Shown: positions 51,631 through 60,412, counted from the first letter of the stretch. The stretch is 64,000 bases of DNA from Clostridium sp. (GCA_018377235.1 JAGZZT010000013.1:1-64000), one strand, 5' to 3'. Numbers and translations: made by a program. The notes: generated from the letters alone by a model not told the origin.

Positions 51631-52455
51631 TTATTTTTTAATAATTCTTTCAACTGTCTGAATCAGTGAAAACAGCAGGAAAAATCCCAAATTCACCACC
51701 ACTACGCTGGCTCCCGCAGGCGTAGAATAGATATAGGAAATCACCATTCCAATGAAAAAGCAGATAATGGAAAGGATACCCGATGATACCACAACTCCAT
51801 GAAAGCTCTTAAATATCCGCATGGAAGTTAAGGCCGGAAAAATAATCAGGCTCGAAATCAGCATAGCTCCCATCATTCGCATTCCCAGCACAATGGTCAC
51901 AGCCGTCAGGACGGCTATCAGGACATTATAAAAGCCTACCCGCACGCCAGTAGCTTTGGCAAAATTTTCATCAAAGGTCACTGCAAATACCTTATTGTAG
52001 CAAAATAAAAATAAAAACAGAACCACTGCAGAGAGCGCAGCAGAAAATTCCACATCTTCCCGGCTCATGGCCAGAATACTTCCAAACATATAGCTGCTTA
52101 CATCTGTCGTCATTCCTGTGGTCATGGAGGTGACGATGATTCCGACAGCCAGCGCACTGGCAGAAATCATGGCGATAGCCGCATCGCTTTTAATCTGTCC
52201 CCGTTCCGTAATACGGAGCAGAAAAAAGGCAGCCAGCACTACCACCGGAATCGATACCTTGAGAGGCGACCAGCCTGCAGCCAGAGCCACAGAGAGTGCT
52301 CCGAATGACACATGGGAAAGACCGTCTCCAATCATAGAATATCGTTTTAACACAAGGCTGACACCCAGAAGGGAGGCGCACAGGGAAACAAGAATGCCGC
52401 CCAGCAGCGCCCGAACCATAAACGGATACGAAAGCATTTCCATCACTGTGCTCAT
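51631..52455 (-). CDS. znuB: Metal ABC transporter permease (zinc type)
   Basis: This 274-residue ABC-3 family permease has about eight membrane segments. Family features include FMVRALLGGILVSLCASLLG at the start and YSMIGDGLSHVSFGALSVAL, which contains the conserved Gly-Asp/Ser-His loop. GMRMMGAMLISSLIIFPAL lies in the second half. With the adjacent ATPase and His-rich binding protein it imports Zn2+ or Mn2+; zinc is favoured by the His-rich protein. The ATG overlaps the znuC stop (ATGA). Confidence 0.9.
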   Translation of the reverse strand: MSTVMEMLSYPFMVRALLGGILVSLCASLLGVSLVLKRYSMIGDGLSHVSFGALSVALAAGWSPLKVSIPVVVLAAFFLLRITERGQIKSDAAIAMISASALAVGIIVTSMTTGMTTDVSSYMFGSILAMSREDVEFSAALSAVVLFLFLFCYNKVFAVTFDENFAKATGVRVGFYNVLIAVLTAVTIVLGMRMMGAMLISSLIIFPALTSMRIFKSFHGVVVSSGILSIICFFIGMVISYIYSTPAGASVVVVNLGFFLLFSLIQTVERIIKK

Positions 52456-53162
52456 TCTTCCTCACCTCCCAAAAATCCTTTTCCCACTCGGCTTTTTACA
52501 TAATCTGATACCGAACCGTAAAACAGTGTCTCCCTTTTCAGGTGGAGAATCTTGTCCGCCTGGTGGACAATGTTCTGAATATCGTGGGATACCATGAGAA
52601 CTGCCACCTGTTCCTCCCTGTTCAGCTTCTTAATCATATGGTAAAAATCCTGAATCGCAGACGGATCAAGGCCTGTAATCGGCTCGTCCAACACTAAAAG
52701 CTTATCTGTCGCGCAGAGCGCCCTGGCGATCAGAGTTCTCTGCTGCTGGCCTCCTGAAAGCTCCCTGTAGCACTGTTTTCTCAACTCTGTAATTCCCAGA
52801 CGATGCATATTATAATCTGCCAGCTCTCTCTCCTTTTTGGAATAAAAGGGGCGGTTTCCCCGCTTTCCAAGGCAGCCGGAAAGCACCACCTCTCTTACTG
52901 TAGCCGGAAAATCCTTCTGGGCTGCAGTCTGCTGTGGAAGGTATCCAATCCCCGCCTTTTTCAGCTCATCAGACACCGTAATTTTCCCGGATGTAGGTTT
53001 TAAAAGCCCTAAAATCCCCTTCATCAGGGTACTTTTTCCGGAACCATTTTCTCCTACAATACAGATGTAATCTCCTGTCTTTACCTCCAGATTTGCGTCC
53101 ACCACAGCGTCCTGGTTTTCATATCCAAAATCTGCGTGCTCGCATTTTAATAACATTCCCAT
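52452..53162 (-). CDS. znuC: Metal ABC transporter ATP-binding protein (zinc type)
   Basis: This 236-residue ATPase has Walker A GENGSGKSTLMKG, signature ELSGGQQQRTLIARAL, Walker B LLVLDEPITGLDP and the H-loop VLMVSHDIQ. It energises the adjacent ABC-3 permease. The ATG overlaps the end of the binding-protein gene by 16 bases and follows AAAGGA. The gene order binding protein, ATPase, permease is usual for zinc and manganese importers. Confidence 0.92.
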   Translation of the reverse strand: MGMLLKCEHADFGYENQDAVVDANLEVKTGDYICIVGENGSGKSTLMKGILGLLKPTSGKITVSDELKKAGIGYLPQQTAAQKDFPATVREVVLSGCLGKRGNRPFYSKKERELADYNMHRLGITELRKQCYRELSGGQQQRTLIARALCATDKLLVLDEPITGLDPSAIQDFYHMIKKLNREEQVAVLMVSHDIQNIVHQADKILHLKRETLFYGSVSDYVKSRVGKGFLGGEEE

Positions 53163-54208
53163 TTATCTAATCCTTTTCTCAAATTTACGGCGTTCTGCTC
53201 CATCAGTTCCAGATAGGTGACGCCTGAATCAAATTCCCGCCGGGTCACATTGTGGCAGGAATGGAATAAAAGAGGCTGCGCCCCCGTCTCCTCCCCTATG
53301 ATTTCAGCCACCCGGTGGCTGGAAAGTTCTAAATAGTAGACAGCTGGTATCTGAAATTCCCGTACTTTATCAATCAGATAGGCAATAGTCTTGGCGCTTG
53401 GTTCCGTATCCGTGCTGCAGCCGGTAAATGCTGCCCGATACTCCAGACCATACTCGTCAAAAAAATACCGGAGAGGAAATTTATCTCCAAACACCACCAG
53501 CCTTCCGTCCGCCTGATCTACAATTTCTCTGAAAGTCTGGTCAAGTTCTGAAAGCTGTCTTTCGTAGGCAGACAGATTTTCCCGATAAATTTTCTCATGG
53601 TCAGGATCTGACATACAAAGAGTGTCAGCAATCACAGCAGAAAGCTTCATGGCATTGACAGGTGAAGTCCAGATATGCTCATCATACTCGATTTCCTCCT
53701 GATGTCCGTCATCATAGTGCCCGCCTTCCTCCTCATTTTCTCCTGCCTCGTGGATATGATCCTCTGCGTGATCGTGAGTTTCCGCTTCCATTCCCTCCAC
53801 AATCTCCTCCTCCACAGTGTCCACATAGTCCATCATGGTAATAACCCGCTGCTCATCTAAGTCCAGAGAATCGGAGACCTGCTGAAACCAATGCTCCATG
53901 GCTCCTCCGTTGCAGATAATAATATCTGCGCTCTGAAGCTCGATCAGATCTGCCGGAGTCGGTTCAAAGGAATGGCTGTCCATACCCGCCGGAACCATCA
54001 GAGTAAGCTCTGTCTCACCGGAATCCAGAAGGGAACCTGCTATCTGCCTGGTGAAATCATAATAGGGGAACACCGTCGTTACTATTTTTAGTGTCCCATC
54101 GTCTGCCGGGTTCTCTGACTGAACCTCTGCGCGGGAACAGCCAGACAGAAGAACTGAGGCAGCCCATACCGCGGCCCACGCCGCCCGATTTATCCCTCTT
54201 CTAGTCAT
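53147..54208 (-). CDS. znuA: Zinc-type ABC substrate-binding lipoprotein with His-rich loop
   Basis: This 353-residue cluster A-I binding lipoprotein has a lipobox LLSGC (Cys24). Metal-ligand regions are recognisable in PAGMDSHSFEPTPADLI and in YDEHIWTSPVNAMK. Between them a flexible His/Asp/Glu-rich loop (about residues 140-175, including ETHDHAEDHIHEAG) is typical of zinc-specific members and is absent from most manganese ones. It overlaps the upstream phosphatase gene by eight bases. Zinc is my preferred substrate, on the loop and on the COG0523 genes elsewhere in the window. Confidence 0.9.
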   Translation of the reverse strand: MTRRGINRAAWAAVWAASVLLSGCSRAEVQSENPADDGTLKIVTTVFPYYDFTRQIAGSLLDSGETELTLMVPAGMDSHSFEPTPADLIELQSADIIICNGGAMEHWFQQVSDSLDLDEQRVITMMDYVDTVEEEIVEGMEAETHDHAEDHIHEAGENEEEGGHYDDGHQEEIEYDEHIWTSPVNAMKLSAVIADTLCMSDPDHEKIYRENLSAYERQLSELDQTFREIVDQADGRLVVFGDKFPLRYFFDEYGLEYRAAFTGCSTDTEPSAKTIAYLIDKVREFQIPAVYYLELSSHRVAEIIGEETGAQPLLFHSCHNVTRREFDSGVTYLELMEQNAVNLRKGLDKWECY

Positions 54209-54860
54209 GAGACAGAATCTCCTCCACCTGGGCCGGATGGTCTGCCAGATACCTTGGGTGAAAGGAAGCCAGCTCCTTCCTGTCCCGAAAGCCCCAGGTA
54301 ACTCCTACCGTATCCATACCGGCCGCAATGCCTGTCTCCATGTCTGTATTTGTATCTCCCAGATACAGGCACTCCTCCGGCTTTACGTGAAGCTCTCTGC
54401 AGATCAAGAGCGCGCCTTCCGGAGACGGCTTTTTCGGAAGGCCCTCCTTCTGTCCCAGAATCATATCAAAGATATCTTTGCCAAAAACCGTTTCGATATT
54501 TTCCACTGCCTGATCATGAGGTTTATTAGAAAATACAGCTGCTTTGATCCCTTGTTCCTTCAGAAATAAAAGAAGGTGGGGGATTCCGTCATAGGGCTCC
54601 ACTCCCCTCATACAGTTAGCAGAAAAATTCTTCATATATTCTGTCAGAGACTGGTCATAATACTTCATATTCTCCTGTCCGAAATGGCTGAGAGCTCTCT
54701 CCATCTGAGTTTTATAACCATCTCCCACCATACGCTTTGTATCCTCTATTGTAATATCTCCCAATCCGAATGTACGAAGCGTCAGGTTCGTCGCATAGGT
54801 CAGAGCAGTCAGCGTGTTCAATAAGGTTCCGTCTAAATCAAAAATACAGAGCTTGTACAT
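54201..54860 (-). CDS. HAD family phosphatase (phosphoglycolate phosphatase-like)
   Basis: This 219-residue HAD hydrolase has the nucleophile motif FDLDGTLLNTL (Asp8, Asp10), motif II in AAVFSNKPHD and motif IV in CLYLGDTNTDMETG, with a helical cap between. Such proteins dephosphorylate phosphoglycolate, pyrophosphate or sugar phosphates; the substrate is not decided by sequence. The ATG follows AAAGGAG. It heads the zinc transporter operon with an 8-base overlap, an unexpected pairing that may only reflect co-transcription. Confidence 0.88.
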   Translation of the reverse strand: MYKLCIFDLDGTLLNTLTALTYATNLTLRTFGLGDITIEDTKRMVGDGYKTQMERALSHFGQENMKYYDQSLTEYMKNFSANCMRGVEPYDGIPHLLLFLKEQGIKAAVFSNKPHDQAVENIETVFGKDIFDMILGQKEGLPKKPSPEGALLICRELHVKPEECLYLGDTNTDMETGIAAGMDTVGVTWGFRDRKELASFHPRYLADHPAQVEEILSHD

Positions 54861-54915
54861 AAAGTCATTCTCCTTTCCGCAAGTAACGCTGCATTTCTTC
54901 TGTTTTGATCTTGTC

Positions 54916-54970
54916 TAGCGTCAGTGTACAAGGAGCAACATGCCGTATTGCCCTTTGTACACTGACGCTA
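54916..54970. repeat. Large imperfect palindrome at the start of the phosphatase-znu transcript
   Basis: Two 23-base arms (54916-54938 and 54948-54970) pair with one mismatch and one G-U around a 9-base loop. The outer 16 bp are perfect. No U tract follows on either strand. The base touches the -10 box of the minus-strand promoter, so it could be an operator or a 5' protective stem. Confidence 0.75.
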
Positions 54971-54998
54971 TCATATTCCAAAACAAAAAAAGTTGCAA
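54970..54998 (-). promoter_or_regulatory. Promoter of the phosphatase-znuACB operon
   Basis: TTGCAA (54993-54998), 17 bases, TATGAT (54970-54975) on the minus strand. Transcription would begin within the large palindrome. Confidence 0.55.
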
Positions 54999-55040
54999 TC
55001 TTTTTAACATTTCTACAGATATTCATATGTTTCTTTTCGG

Positions 55041-55069
55041 TTGACTTTCTATCCTGTTTTCCCTATAAT
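55041..55069 (+). promoter_or_regulatory. Sigma-A promoter of the riboswitch-cbiMNQO unit
   Basis: TTGACT (55041-55046), 17 bases, TATAAT (55064-55069). Confidence 0.75.
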
Positions 55070-55082
55070 AGTTTCGATTCTA

Positions 55083-55262
55083 TATGGTGCGGTGTCTGCG
55101 TTTTCATTCCGCAGAAGAATAGAGAAGCGAGGTGAAATTCCTCCACGGTCACGCCGCTGTAAAAGAAGAGTTTCCTCTTTTTATGCCACTGAGTCTGATA
55201 CTGGGGAAGGCGAGAGGAAATGTGGACGCTTGAGTCAGAAGAACTGCCCGCCAGAATAGAAG
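55083..55262 (+). ncRNA. Cobalamin (B12) riboswitch
   Basis: Signature blocks occur in the right order: GAAGCGAGGTGAAATTCCTC with ACGCCGCTGTAA, then GCCACTG, GGGAAGGCGAGAGG and AGTCAGAAGAACTGCC (B12 box). It precedes cbiMNQO. The 190 bases between it and the start codon hold several further stems (for example GACGG...CCGTC around 55350) but no U-tract terminator. The cbiM ribosome site sits in the loop of an AATGA/TCATT hairpin, so control is probably at translation. Confidence 0.9.
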
Positions 55263-55454
55263 ATCTCGCCTGCGAGATTCCCGCCTGACAGAGTGCGAAA
55301 TGATCTGCCACGGCAAAATCTGCCTGCCGCTCCCGTGAAAGGACGGTACGCAGGACGGTGTATGCCCTGCCGTCAGTCTGCCCTGTAAATTCATCTCACA
55401 GCAGGGACAGATGCATTGTGGAGATGGGCCCCACAAAGAATGAAAGGAGTCATT

Positions 55455-56201
55455 ATGACAAAACACGAAAAACAAATTATTGCCGTGTCTGTGACGCTGG
55501 CAGCCTGCCTTGGAGTTTCCTTCACGGCAAATGCGATGCACATTATGGAAGGCGCACTTCCAGCCGGTTACTGCATCGCCTGGGGACTGATCTGTCTTCC
55601 ATTTCTTCTGGCCGGATTCTTCTCAATCCGGAGGGTTCTGCAAGAAAACAGAAGAGCGCTGACTCTTCTCGCCATGTCAGGAGCCTTTGTCTTTGTAATT
55701 TCCTCCCTTAAAATTCCATCTGTCAGCGGAAGCTGTTCCCACATGACAGGAACTGGACTGGGAGCTATCCTGTTCGGTCCTGCGGCCATGTCTGTTCTGG
55801 GACTGATTGTACTCTTGTTCCAGGCCGTTCTGCTGGCTCACGGCGGGCTTACCACCCTGGGAGCCAACACTTTTTCCATGGCAGTCGCAGGTCCTTTTGT
55901 ATCTTATTTCCTATTTTCAGTTTTAAAAAGGCTGCCTGTAAATAAAAAAATTTCGATTTTCCTGGCAGCATTCTTAGGCGATCTGATTACCTACTGTGTT
56001 ACTGCATTCCAGCTTGCCATAGCTCACAATTCCGCCACCAGCTTCTCTGCCGCTCTGCGGGAAAATATGATTATTTTTGCTGGTACGCAGCTGCCCCTGG
56101 CTGTAGTAGAGGGAATTCTTACTGTAGTAGTTATCATTGGACTGGAAGCCTATGCCAGACCAGAGCTTAAAGCTGTCGGCTTTTTAAAGGAGGAATATTA
56201 A
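55455..56201 (+). CDS. cbiM: Cobalt ECF transporter S component CbiM
   Basis: This 248-residue membrane protein is the substrate-binding component of the Co2+ importer. After a cleavable signal-like helix ending in NANA comes MHIMEGALPAGYC. Its exposed N-terminal Met-His is the known cobalt ligand in CbiM/NikM. Later motifs GSCSHMTGTGLGAILFGP and HGGLTTLGANTFSMAVAGP are characteristic. The start MTKHEKQ is fixed by AAAGGAG. It is first in cbiMNQO, under a cobalamin riboswitch, so uptake falls when B12 is plentiful. Confidence 0.95.
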   Translation: MTKHEKQIIAVSVTLAACLGVSFTANAMHIMEGALPAGYCIAWGLICLPFLLAGFFSIRRVLQENRRALTLLAMSGAFVFVISSLKIPSVSGSCSHMTGTGLGAILFGPAAMSVLGLIVLLFQAVLLAHGGLTTLGANTFSMAVAGPFVSYFLFSVLKRLPVNKKISIFLAAFLGDLITYCVTAFQLAIAHNSATSFSAALRENMIIFAGTQLPLAVVEGILTVVVIIGLEAYARPELKAVGFLKEEY

Positions 56202-56203
56202 TT

Positions 56204-56545
56204 ATGGAAAAGAAAAAAAGCAATGCTGCGCTTGTCATTATCCTTCTGGTTACGGCCGCGCTGATTTCTTTCGCCCCTCTTTTTGTTCTGAAGGATGCTG
56301 AATTCGGCGGGGCGGATGACCGCGGAAATACATTGATCGAAACTACAGATCCAGACTATGAGCCATGGGCCTCTCCTATCCTGGAGGTCATTCTCGGCGG
56401 GGAGCTTCCCGGAGAAGTAGAAAGTATGCTCTTCTGCGTTCAAACCGGTATTGGTGTGGGCATTATTGCCTTTATTATGGGACGCTTTGTAGAACGCAAA
56501 AAATGGATGAAAGATACAGAAAATGACGGCGGCGCTCTGTCATAA
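56204..56545 (+). CDS. cbiN: Cobalt transporter accessory protein CbiN
   Basis: This 113-residue protein has two membrane helices. The extracytoplasmic segment between them has the CbiN pattern FGGADDRGNTLIE, DPDYEPWASPILE and PGEVESMLF. CbiN helps load cobalt onto CbiM. It starts two bases after the cbiM stop, with AAAGGAGG in front. Confidence 0.95.
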   Translation: MEKKKSNAALVIILLVTAALISFAPLFVLKDAEFGGADDRGNTLIETTDPDYEPWASPILEVILGGELPGEVESMLFCVQTGIGVGIIAFIMGRFVERKKWMKDTENDGGALS

Positions 56546-56571
56546 GAAAAACGCAAAAAAGGAGGCGGCTT

Positions 56572-57339
56572 ATGCCCACCATTGACAGACTCAGCTATGA
56601 GTCACGGCTGCGTTTTGTACATACAGGAGAAAAATTTTTCTTTTCGCTGTTCACTCTGCTTCTCTGTGTGGGCAGCCGCTCCATCCCTCTGGCTGTCTAT
56701 GTATTTATGACAACTGGGATCCTGACTGTTTACAAGGGCAAAATCCCAGTTATTGAATATTTAAAGCTCCTTGGAGTCCCCCTGGTCTTTCTGGGAATGA
56801 ATTTTCTGGTCTTAGGGATCGCCATCTGCCGGGAACCCCTGGAGCTGTTTGCCATTTCAATGGGACAATGGTATCTGACAGCCAGTACAGAAACTGTTCT
56901 CTACGGCCTTCGGATATTCCTGACCGCCATGGCGTCCGTTTCCTGCCTGTACGCGCTGTCCTGTCATACACCTATGACAGATTTTATTCTCTTTCTAAAA
57001 CGGATCCATGTTCCCGCTCTTTTAATCGAGCTTATGGTACTCATTTATCGTTTTATTTTTATTCTTCTGGACTGCGCTCATGCTATTTCCATATCCCAGA
57101 GAGCTCGCCTTGGAAATAAGGACTTCAAAACTTCTCTGCGTTCTTTCTCCGCTCTGATATCTTCACTTTTTATCCGGGCAGTCAGTCGTTCCAGTATACT
57201 CTACGATGCCATGGAGTCTCGCTGCTATGACGGAGTTTTAAATGTTCTGTCAGAGGAACAGCGTCCCAGAAAACGTGAAATCTGCTTTATTATTTTTTAT
57301 GAGCTGTCAGCCCTCTTCGTTCTCTGGCTGACAGCCTGA
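56572..57339 (+). CDS. cbiQ: Cobalt ECF transporter T component CbiQ
   Basis: This 255-residue transmembrane coupling protein of the energy-coupling factor has about five membrane segments. The cytoplasmic coupling helices contain the conserved Ala-Arg-Gly-like motifs, seen here as ISQRARLGNKDFKTSLRSF and DAMESRCYDG. These link the S component to the ATPase. AAGGAGG precedes the ATG. Confidence 0.93.
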   Translation: MPTIDRLSYESRLRFVHTGEKFFFSLFTLLLCVGSRSIPLAVYVFMTTGILTVYKGKIPVIEYLKLLGVPLVFLGMNFLVLGIAICREPLELFAISMGQWYLTASTETVLYGLRIFLTAMASVSCLYALSCHTPMTDFILFLKRIHVPALLIELMVLIYRFIFILLDCAHAISISQRARLGNKDFKTSLRSFSALISSLFIRAVSRSSILYDAMESRCYDGVLNVLSEEQRPRKREICFIIFYELSALFVLWLTA

Positions 57340-57352
57340 AGGGAGGAAGCTT

Positions 57353-58207
57353 GTGAAACAAGGCGATGTGATTTTAAAAGCGGAACATCTATGTTTTTCT
57401 TATGATGACGGACAGAGTTTTTCCTTAAATGACCTGTCCCTGGAAATCAGGAAGGGAAGCAGAACAGCCTTTCTGGGCCCTAACGGTTCTGGAAAATCCA
57501 CCTTCTTTTTGTGCTGCAACGGAATCCGCAGGCCCTCGTCAGGATGTCTGTATTTTCACGAAAAGCCTGTGTCCTATACGAAAAAGGCTCTGCTGGAGCT
57601 GAGACAGAAGGTAGGCATTGTATTCCAGGATCCTGACAATCAGCTGTTTTCTGCCAGCGTTTACCAGGAAATTTCTTTTGGCCTTCTCAATCTGGGGATT
57701 GAACAAAAGGAGTCTGCCAAACAGACAGAGGCAATAATGGAGCAGCTGGAAATCACTCCTTACCGTTTCAAGCCAGTTCACGCTCTGTCAGGAGGACAGA
57801 AAAAACAGGTTTCTATTGCCGATATTCTGGTTATGAAACCGGAAATCGTCATTATGGACGAACCTGCATCTGCTCTCGATCCGAAACATACATCTCTCGT
57901 CAATCATGCTGTCAGTCAAATGACAGCGGAAGGCATTACAGTTATGATGGCTACCCACGATGTAAATTACGCCTTTTCCTGGGCAGATGAAATTATCATT
58001 CTGAAAGACGGGCGCGTACTGGACCAGGGAGATCCAGTCTCTGTCTTTTCAAATAAAGAGCTTCTCCATGACGCCTGCCTGGAACAGCCGGCAGTTCTGA
58101 CACTTTTTGACGCTCTCTGTCAAAAGAAAATCTTAAAAAACAGTTTAGAAATTCCCAGAAATATGAATACTCTGATACAGTATATACAAAAGTACGGCGG
58201 CCTGTAA
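57353..58207 (+). CDS. cbiO: Cobalt ECF transporter ATPase CbiO
   Basis: This 284-residue ATP-binding component has Walker A GPNGSGKSTFF, Q-loop FQDPDNQLFSASV (typical of ECF ATPases), signature LSGGQKKQVSIA and Walker B VIMDEPASALDP. It begins with GTG, 14 bases after cbiQ, preceded by GGGAGG. It closes the cbiMNQO operon. The 70 bases after it are T-rich without a clear hairpin. Confidence 0.95.
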   Translation: MKQGDVILKAEHLCFSYDDGQSFSLNDLSLEIRKGSRTAFLGPNGSGKSTFFLCCNGIRRPSSGCLYFHEKPVSYTKKALLELRQKVGIVFQDPDNQLFSASVYQEISFGLLNLGIEQKESAKQTEAIMEQLEITPYRFKPVHALSGGQKKQVSIADILVMKPEIVIMDEPASALDPKHTSLVNHAVSQMTAEGITVMMATHDVNYAFSWADEIIILKDGRVLDQGDPVSVFSNKELLHDACLEQPAVLTLFDALCQKKILKNSLEIPRNMNTLIQYIQKYGGL

Positions 58208-58279
58208 CCAGTCCGCCCTGCTTTTTCTATATTCTCCGAAAATTCTTCTCTTCTTAACTTTTAAAAAACTCTTCTTTTT

Positions 58280-59263
58280 TTAAACAGCCTGGCTGACTGC
58301 CTTTCCTGCTTTCTTCTCTTTAGCTGGTTTTTCCTCCCAGCGGTTGTACAGGTTTGCTAACACAGCTCCTGAAATATTATGCCATACAGAGAACACAGCT
58401 CCCGGAACTGTAGCCATCGCCAGAGTCGGGAAAGCAGTTCCTGCTAAGGATGTAGCCAAACCAGAATTCTGCATACCGATTTCAATAGAGAGAGCCTTCA
58501 TCTTTGGAACACTCAATCCCAGAGCACGTCCCAGGCCCAGGCCGCAGGCGTAGCCTAACAGATTGTGGAGAATTACTACTACAAACACAAGAGCGCCTGT
58601 AGACATAATCTTTTCTGCATTGTGAGATACAACAGCAGCTACAATCAGACAGATAGCGATTACGGAAACGCTTGGAAGAACCTTTACAAGCTTCTGTGTT
58701 GCCTTTCCGAACATCTTATTGATAATAAAGCCCAGAGCAATCGGAACGATAACTACCTGCACAATAGACATGAACATGCTGACCATGTCAACAGTAACCG
58801 TTGTGCGCAGGAGTAAATAGGTAATCGCCGGTGTGAGAAACGGAGCCAACAGTGTGTTGACACTTGTCATTCCTACAGACAACGGTACATCTCCTTTAGA
58901 AAGATAGGTGATTACGTTGCTGGAAGTTCCTCCTGGACATGTACCTACAAGCACTACACCAGCCATCAGCGCAGGATCCAGATGAAAAGCTTTTCCTAAC
59001 AGCCATGCCAGAAGAGGCATGATAGTAAACTGAGCCATACAGCCTGCGATGATATCTTTCGGACGCGTGAATACCAGCTTAAAGTCCTCCAGCTTCAGGG
59101 TCAGTCCCATGCCGAACATAACAACCATCAAAAGATAATTAACCCATGAGGTCTGCACCCACAGGCAGGTATCAGGTGCAAACAGAGCCAGAGCTGCTAC
59201 TGCCAGCACGATAAACGCCATATACTTTCCAAAAAAATCACTGATCTTTTCTAATGCTTTCAT
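58280..59263 (-). CDS. Bile acid:sodium symporter (BASS) family transporter under T-box control
   Basis: This 327-residue protein has about ten membrane segments and the BASS motifs GMGLTLKLEDF, VGTCPGGTSSNVITYLSKGD and EIGMQNSGLATSLA. Despite the family name, bacterial members carry keto acids, pantoate and related organic acids. A complete T-box leader precedes it, so expression responds to charging of a tRNA, which points to an amino-acid-related substrate. The start is ATG at 59263 or an in-frame TTG two codons earlier, closer to AGGAGG. The Ala/Lys-rich C-terminal tail is cytoplasmic by prediction. Confidence 0.88.
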   Translation of the reverse strand: MKALEKISDFFGKYMAFIVLAVAALALFAPDTCLWVQTSWVNYLLMVVMFGMGLTLKLEDFKLVFTRPKDIIAGCMAQFTIMPLLAWLLGKAFHLDPALMAGVVLVGTCPGGTSSNVITYLSKGDVPLSVGMTSVNTLLAPFLTPAITYLLLRTTVTVDMVSMFMSIVQVVIVPIALGFIINKMFGKATQKLVKVLPSVSVIAICLIVAAVVSHNAEKIMSTGALVFVVVILHNLLGYACGLGLGRALGLSVPKMKALSIEIGMQNSGLATSLAGTAFPTLAMATVPGAVFSVWHNISGAVLANLYNRWEEKPAKEKKAGKAVSQAV

Positions 59264-59410
59264 TTTCAATCTTTCCTCCTGTTATCCTTTTCAGACACAG
59301 CCTTTTTATTCTGCGAAGCATTCCGGCTGCCAGGCTCTGCAGCGCCTGGCAAAATAGAGTTAATTCCTGCATAGCATTTTTATTTCACAGGATGAGATTT
59401 CCTCTGAAAT

Positions 59411-59695
59411 AAAAAAACCTCTGTCTCATAAAGAGACAAAGGTTAAAATCCTCTGCGGTACCACTCTTCTTGCTGGCAAAACCAGCCGCTCCGCCCACAT
59501 ATCAAACAATATGGGATAATATAACGGTTATCAGCCGTTCAAACCTACTAAGCCGGAAATCTGTTCCCAGCTGTTTAGCCGAAAGCTCAGGGGTGATCTT
59601 CACAAGATAGCTGGACTGCCTCGCACCAAACGGCAGCTCTCTGAACCTGCTCAGGCCTGCTACTTTTCTCCTTCAACGCTGTGTATTTATCTGTT
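59411..59695 (-). ncRNA. T-box leader upstream of the BASS transporter
   Basis: On the minus strand a stem I region carries AGAGAGCTGCCG and GGTGCGAGGCAG, then a specifier region GAAGATCACCCCTGAG. The T-box sequence AGTGGTACCGCA (59454-59464 core) is followed by a terminator with arms 59416-59427 and 59433-59444 and seven U. The specifier reads AUC (isoleucine) if placed directly before ACC, or GAU (aspartate) if placed directly after GAA; I cannot decide. Between the terminator and the gene is a GCCAGGC/GCCTGGC hairpin. Confidence 0.92.
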
Positions 59696-59701
59696 GTTAA
59701 T

Positions 59702-59730
59702 ACTCTATCACTGTAAGACTGTGATGTCAA
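59702..59730 (-). promoter_or_regulatory. Promoter of the T-box transcript
   Basis: TTGACA (59725-59730), 17 bases, TAGAGT (59702-59707) on the minus strand, 11 bases after the queH stop codon. Confidence 0.65.
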
Positions 59731-59740
59731 GAGAAAAATT

Positions 59741-60412
59741 TTATTTTTTTGTCTGCCTTTCCCGCATAGAAAAAACACATCCACAGTAGTCCTGTCGGTA
59801 AAGATTATATTTTTTAGACAGTTCTGTAGAGCGTTTGTATCCGTTTTTCTTCTTAAAATCAGAGTCCAGATAAGATACCCCGTATTTCTCTCCCATCTCT
59901 TCCCCAATTTGGTTCAGTCTTGCAGCATTTTTCAGAGGGCTGATAGTGAGTGTCGTAGTGAAATAATCAAAGTTTCCTTCCTTTGCCAGTCTTGCCGCCT
60001 CCTCAAGACGCAAGGAAAAACAGATACTGCACCTTTCTCCGCCCTCCTTGTCTCCCTCATGGCCTTTCACGGCCTCATAGAACAGTTCAGGCCTGTATTC
60101 CCCTGAAATAAAGGAAATCGGATATTTTGCCGGAAGTTCTCGAATAAGGCGTTCCACTTCCATGGTTCTCTCCTCATACTCCTCAGGAGGATAAATATTC
60201 GGGTTGTAATAATAAACTGTAATCTTAAAATATTGAGACAAATATTCCAGCACATAGCTGCTGCAGGGAGCACAGCAGCTGTGAAGAAACAATGTAGGAA
60301 TAATTCCCTTCCCCTGATTTTTTTCAATCAGCCGATCCATTTCCTTCTGAAAGTTTCTGTTGTTATTGCTTTTATTTATATTTTTATGAATTTCATTTAT
60401 AATTTCGTTCAT
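59741..60412 (-). CDS. queH: Epoxyqueuosine reductase QueH
   Basis: This 223-residue protein belongs to the QueH (DUF208) family, the cobalamin-independent enzyme for the last step of queuosine synthesis in tRNA. Cysteine motifs that bind the Fe-S and metal centre are HSCCAPCSS (C46, C47, C50), ERCSICF (C128, C131) and YCGCVF (C210, C212). TTTLTISPLKNAARLNQIG is also typical. The N-terminal 30 residues are Asn/Lys-rich. The ATG follows GAGGAGAGG. It is flanked by the rpoD terminator and the T-box promoter, so it is monocistronic. Confidence 0.93.
   Translation of the reverse strand: MNEIINEIHKNINKSNNNRNFQKEMDRLIEKNQGKGIIPTLFLHSCCAPCSSYVLEYLSQYFKITVYYYNPNIYPPEEYEERTMEVERLIRELPAKYPISFISGEYRPELFYEAVKGHEGDKEGGERCSICFSLRLEEAARLAKEGNFDYFTTTLTISPLKNAARLNQIGEEMGEKYGVSYLDSDFKKKNGYKRSTELSKKYNLYRQDYCGCVFSMRERQTKK

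Noticed and set aside
59587..59907. A 106-codon minus-strand frame overlapping queH and the T-box
   Set aside because: It is out of frame with queH, runs through the T-box promoter and stem I, and has no family features.
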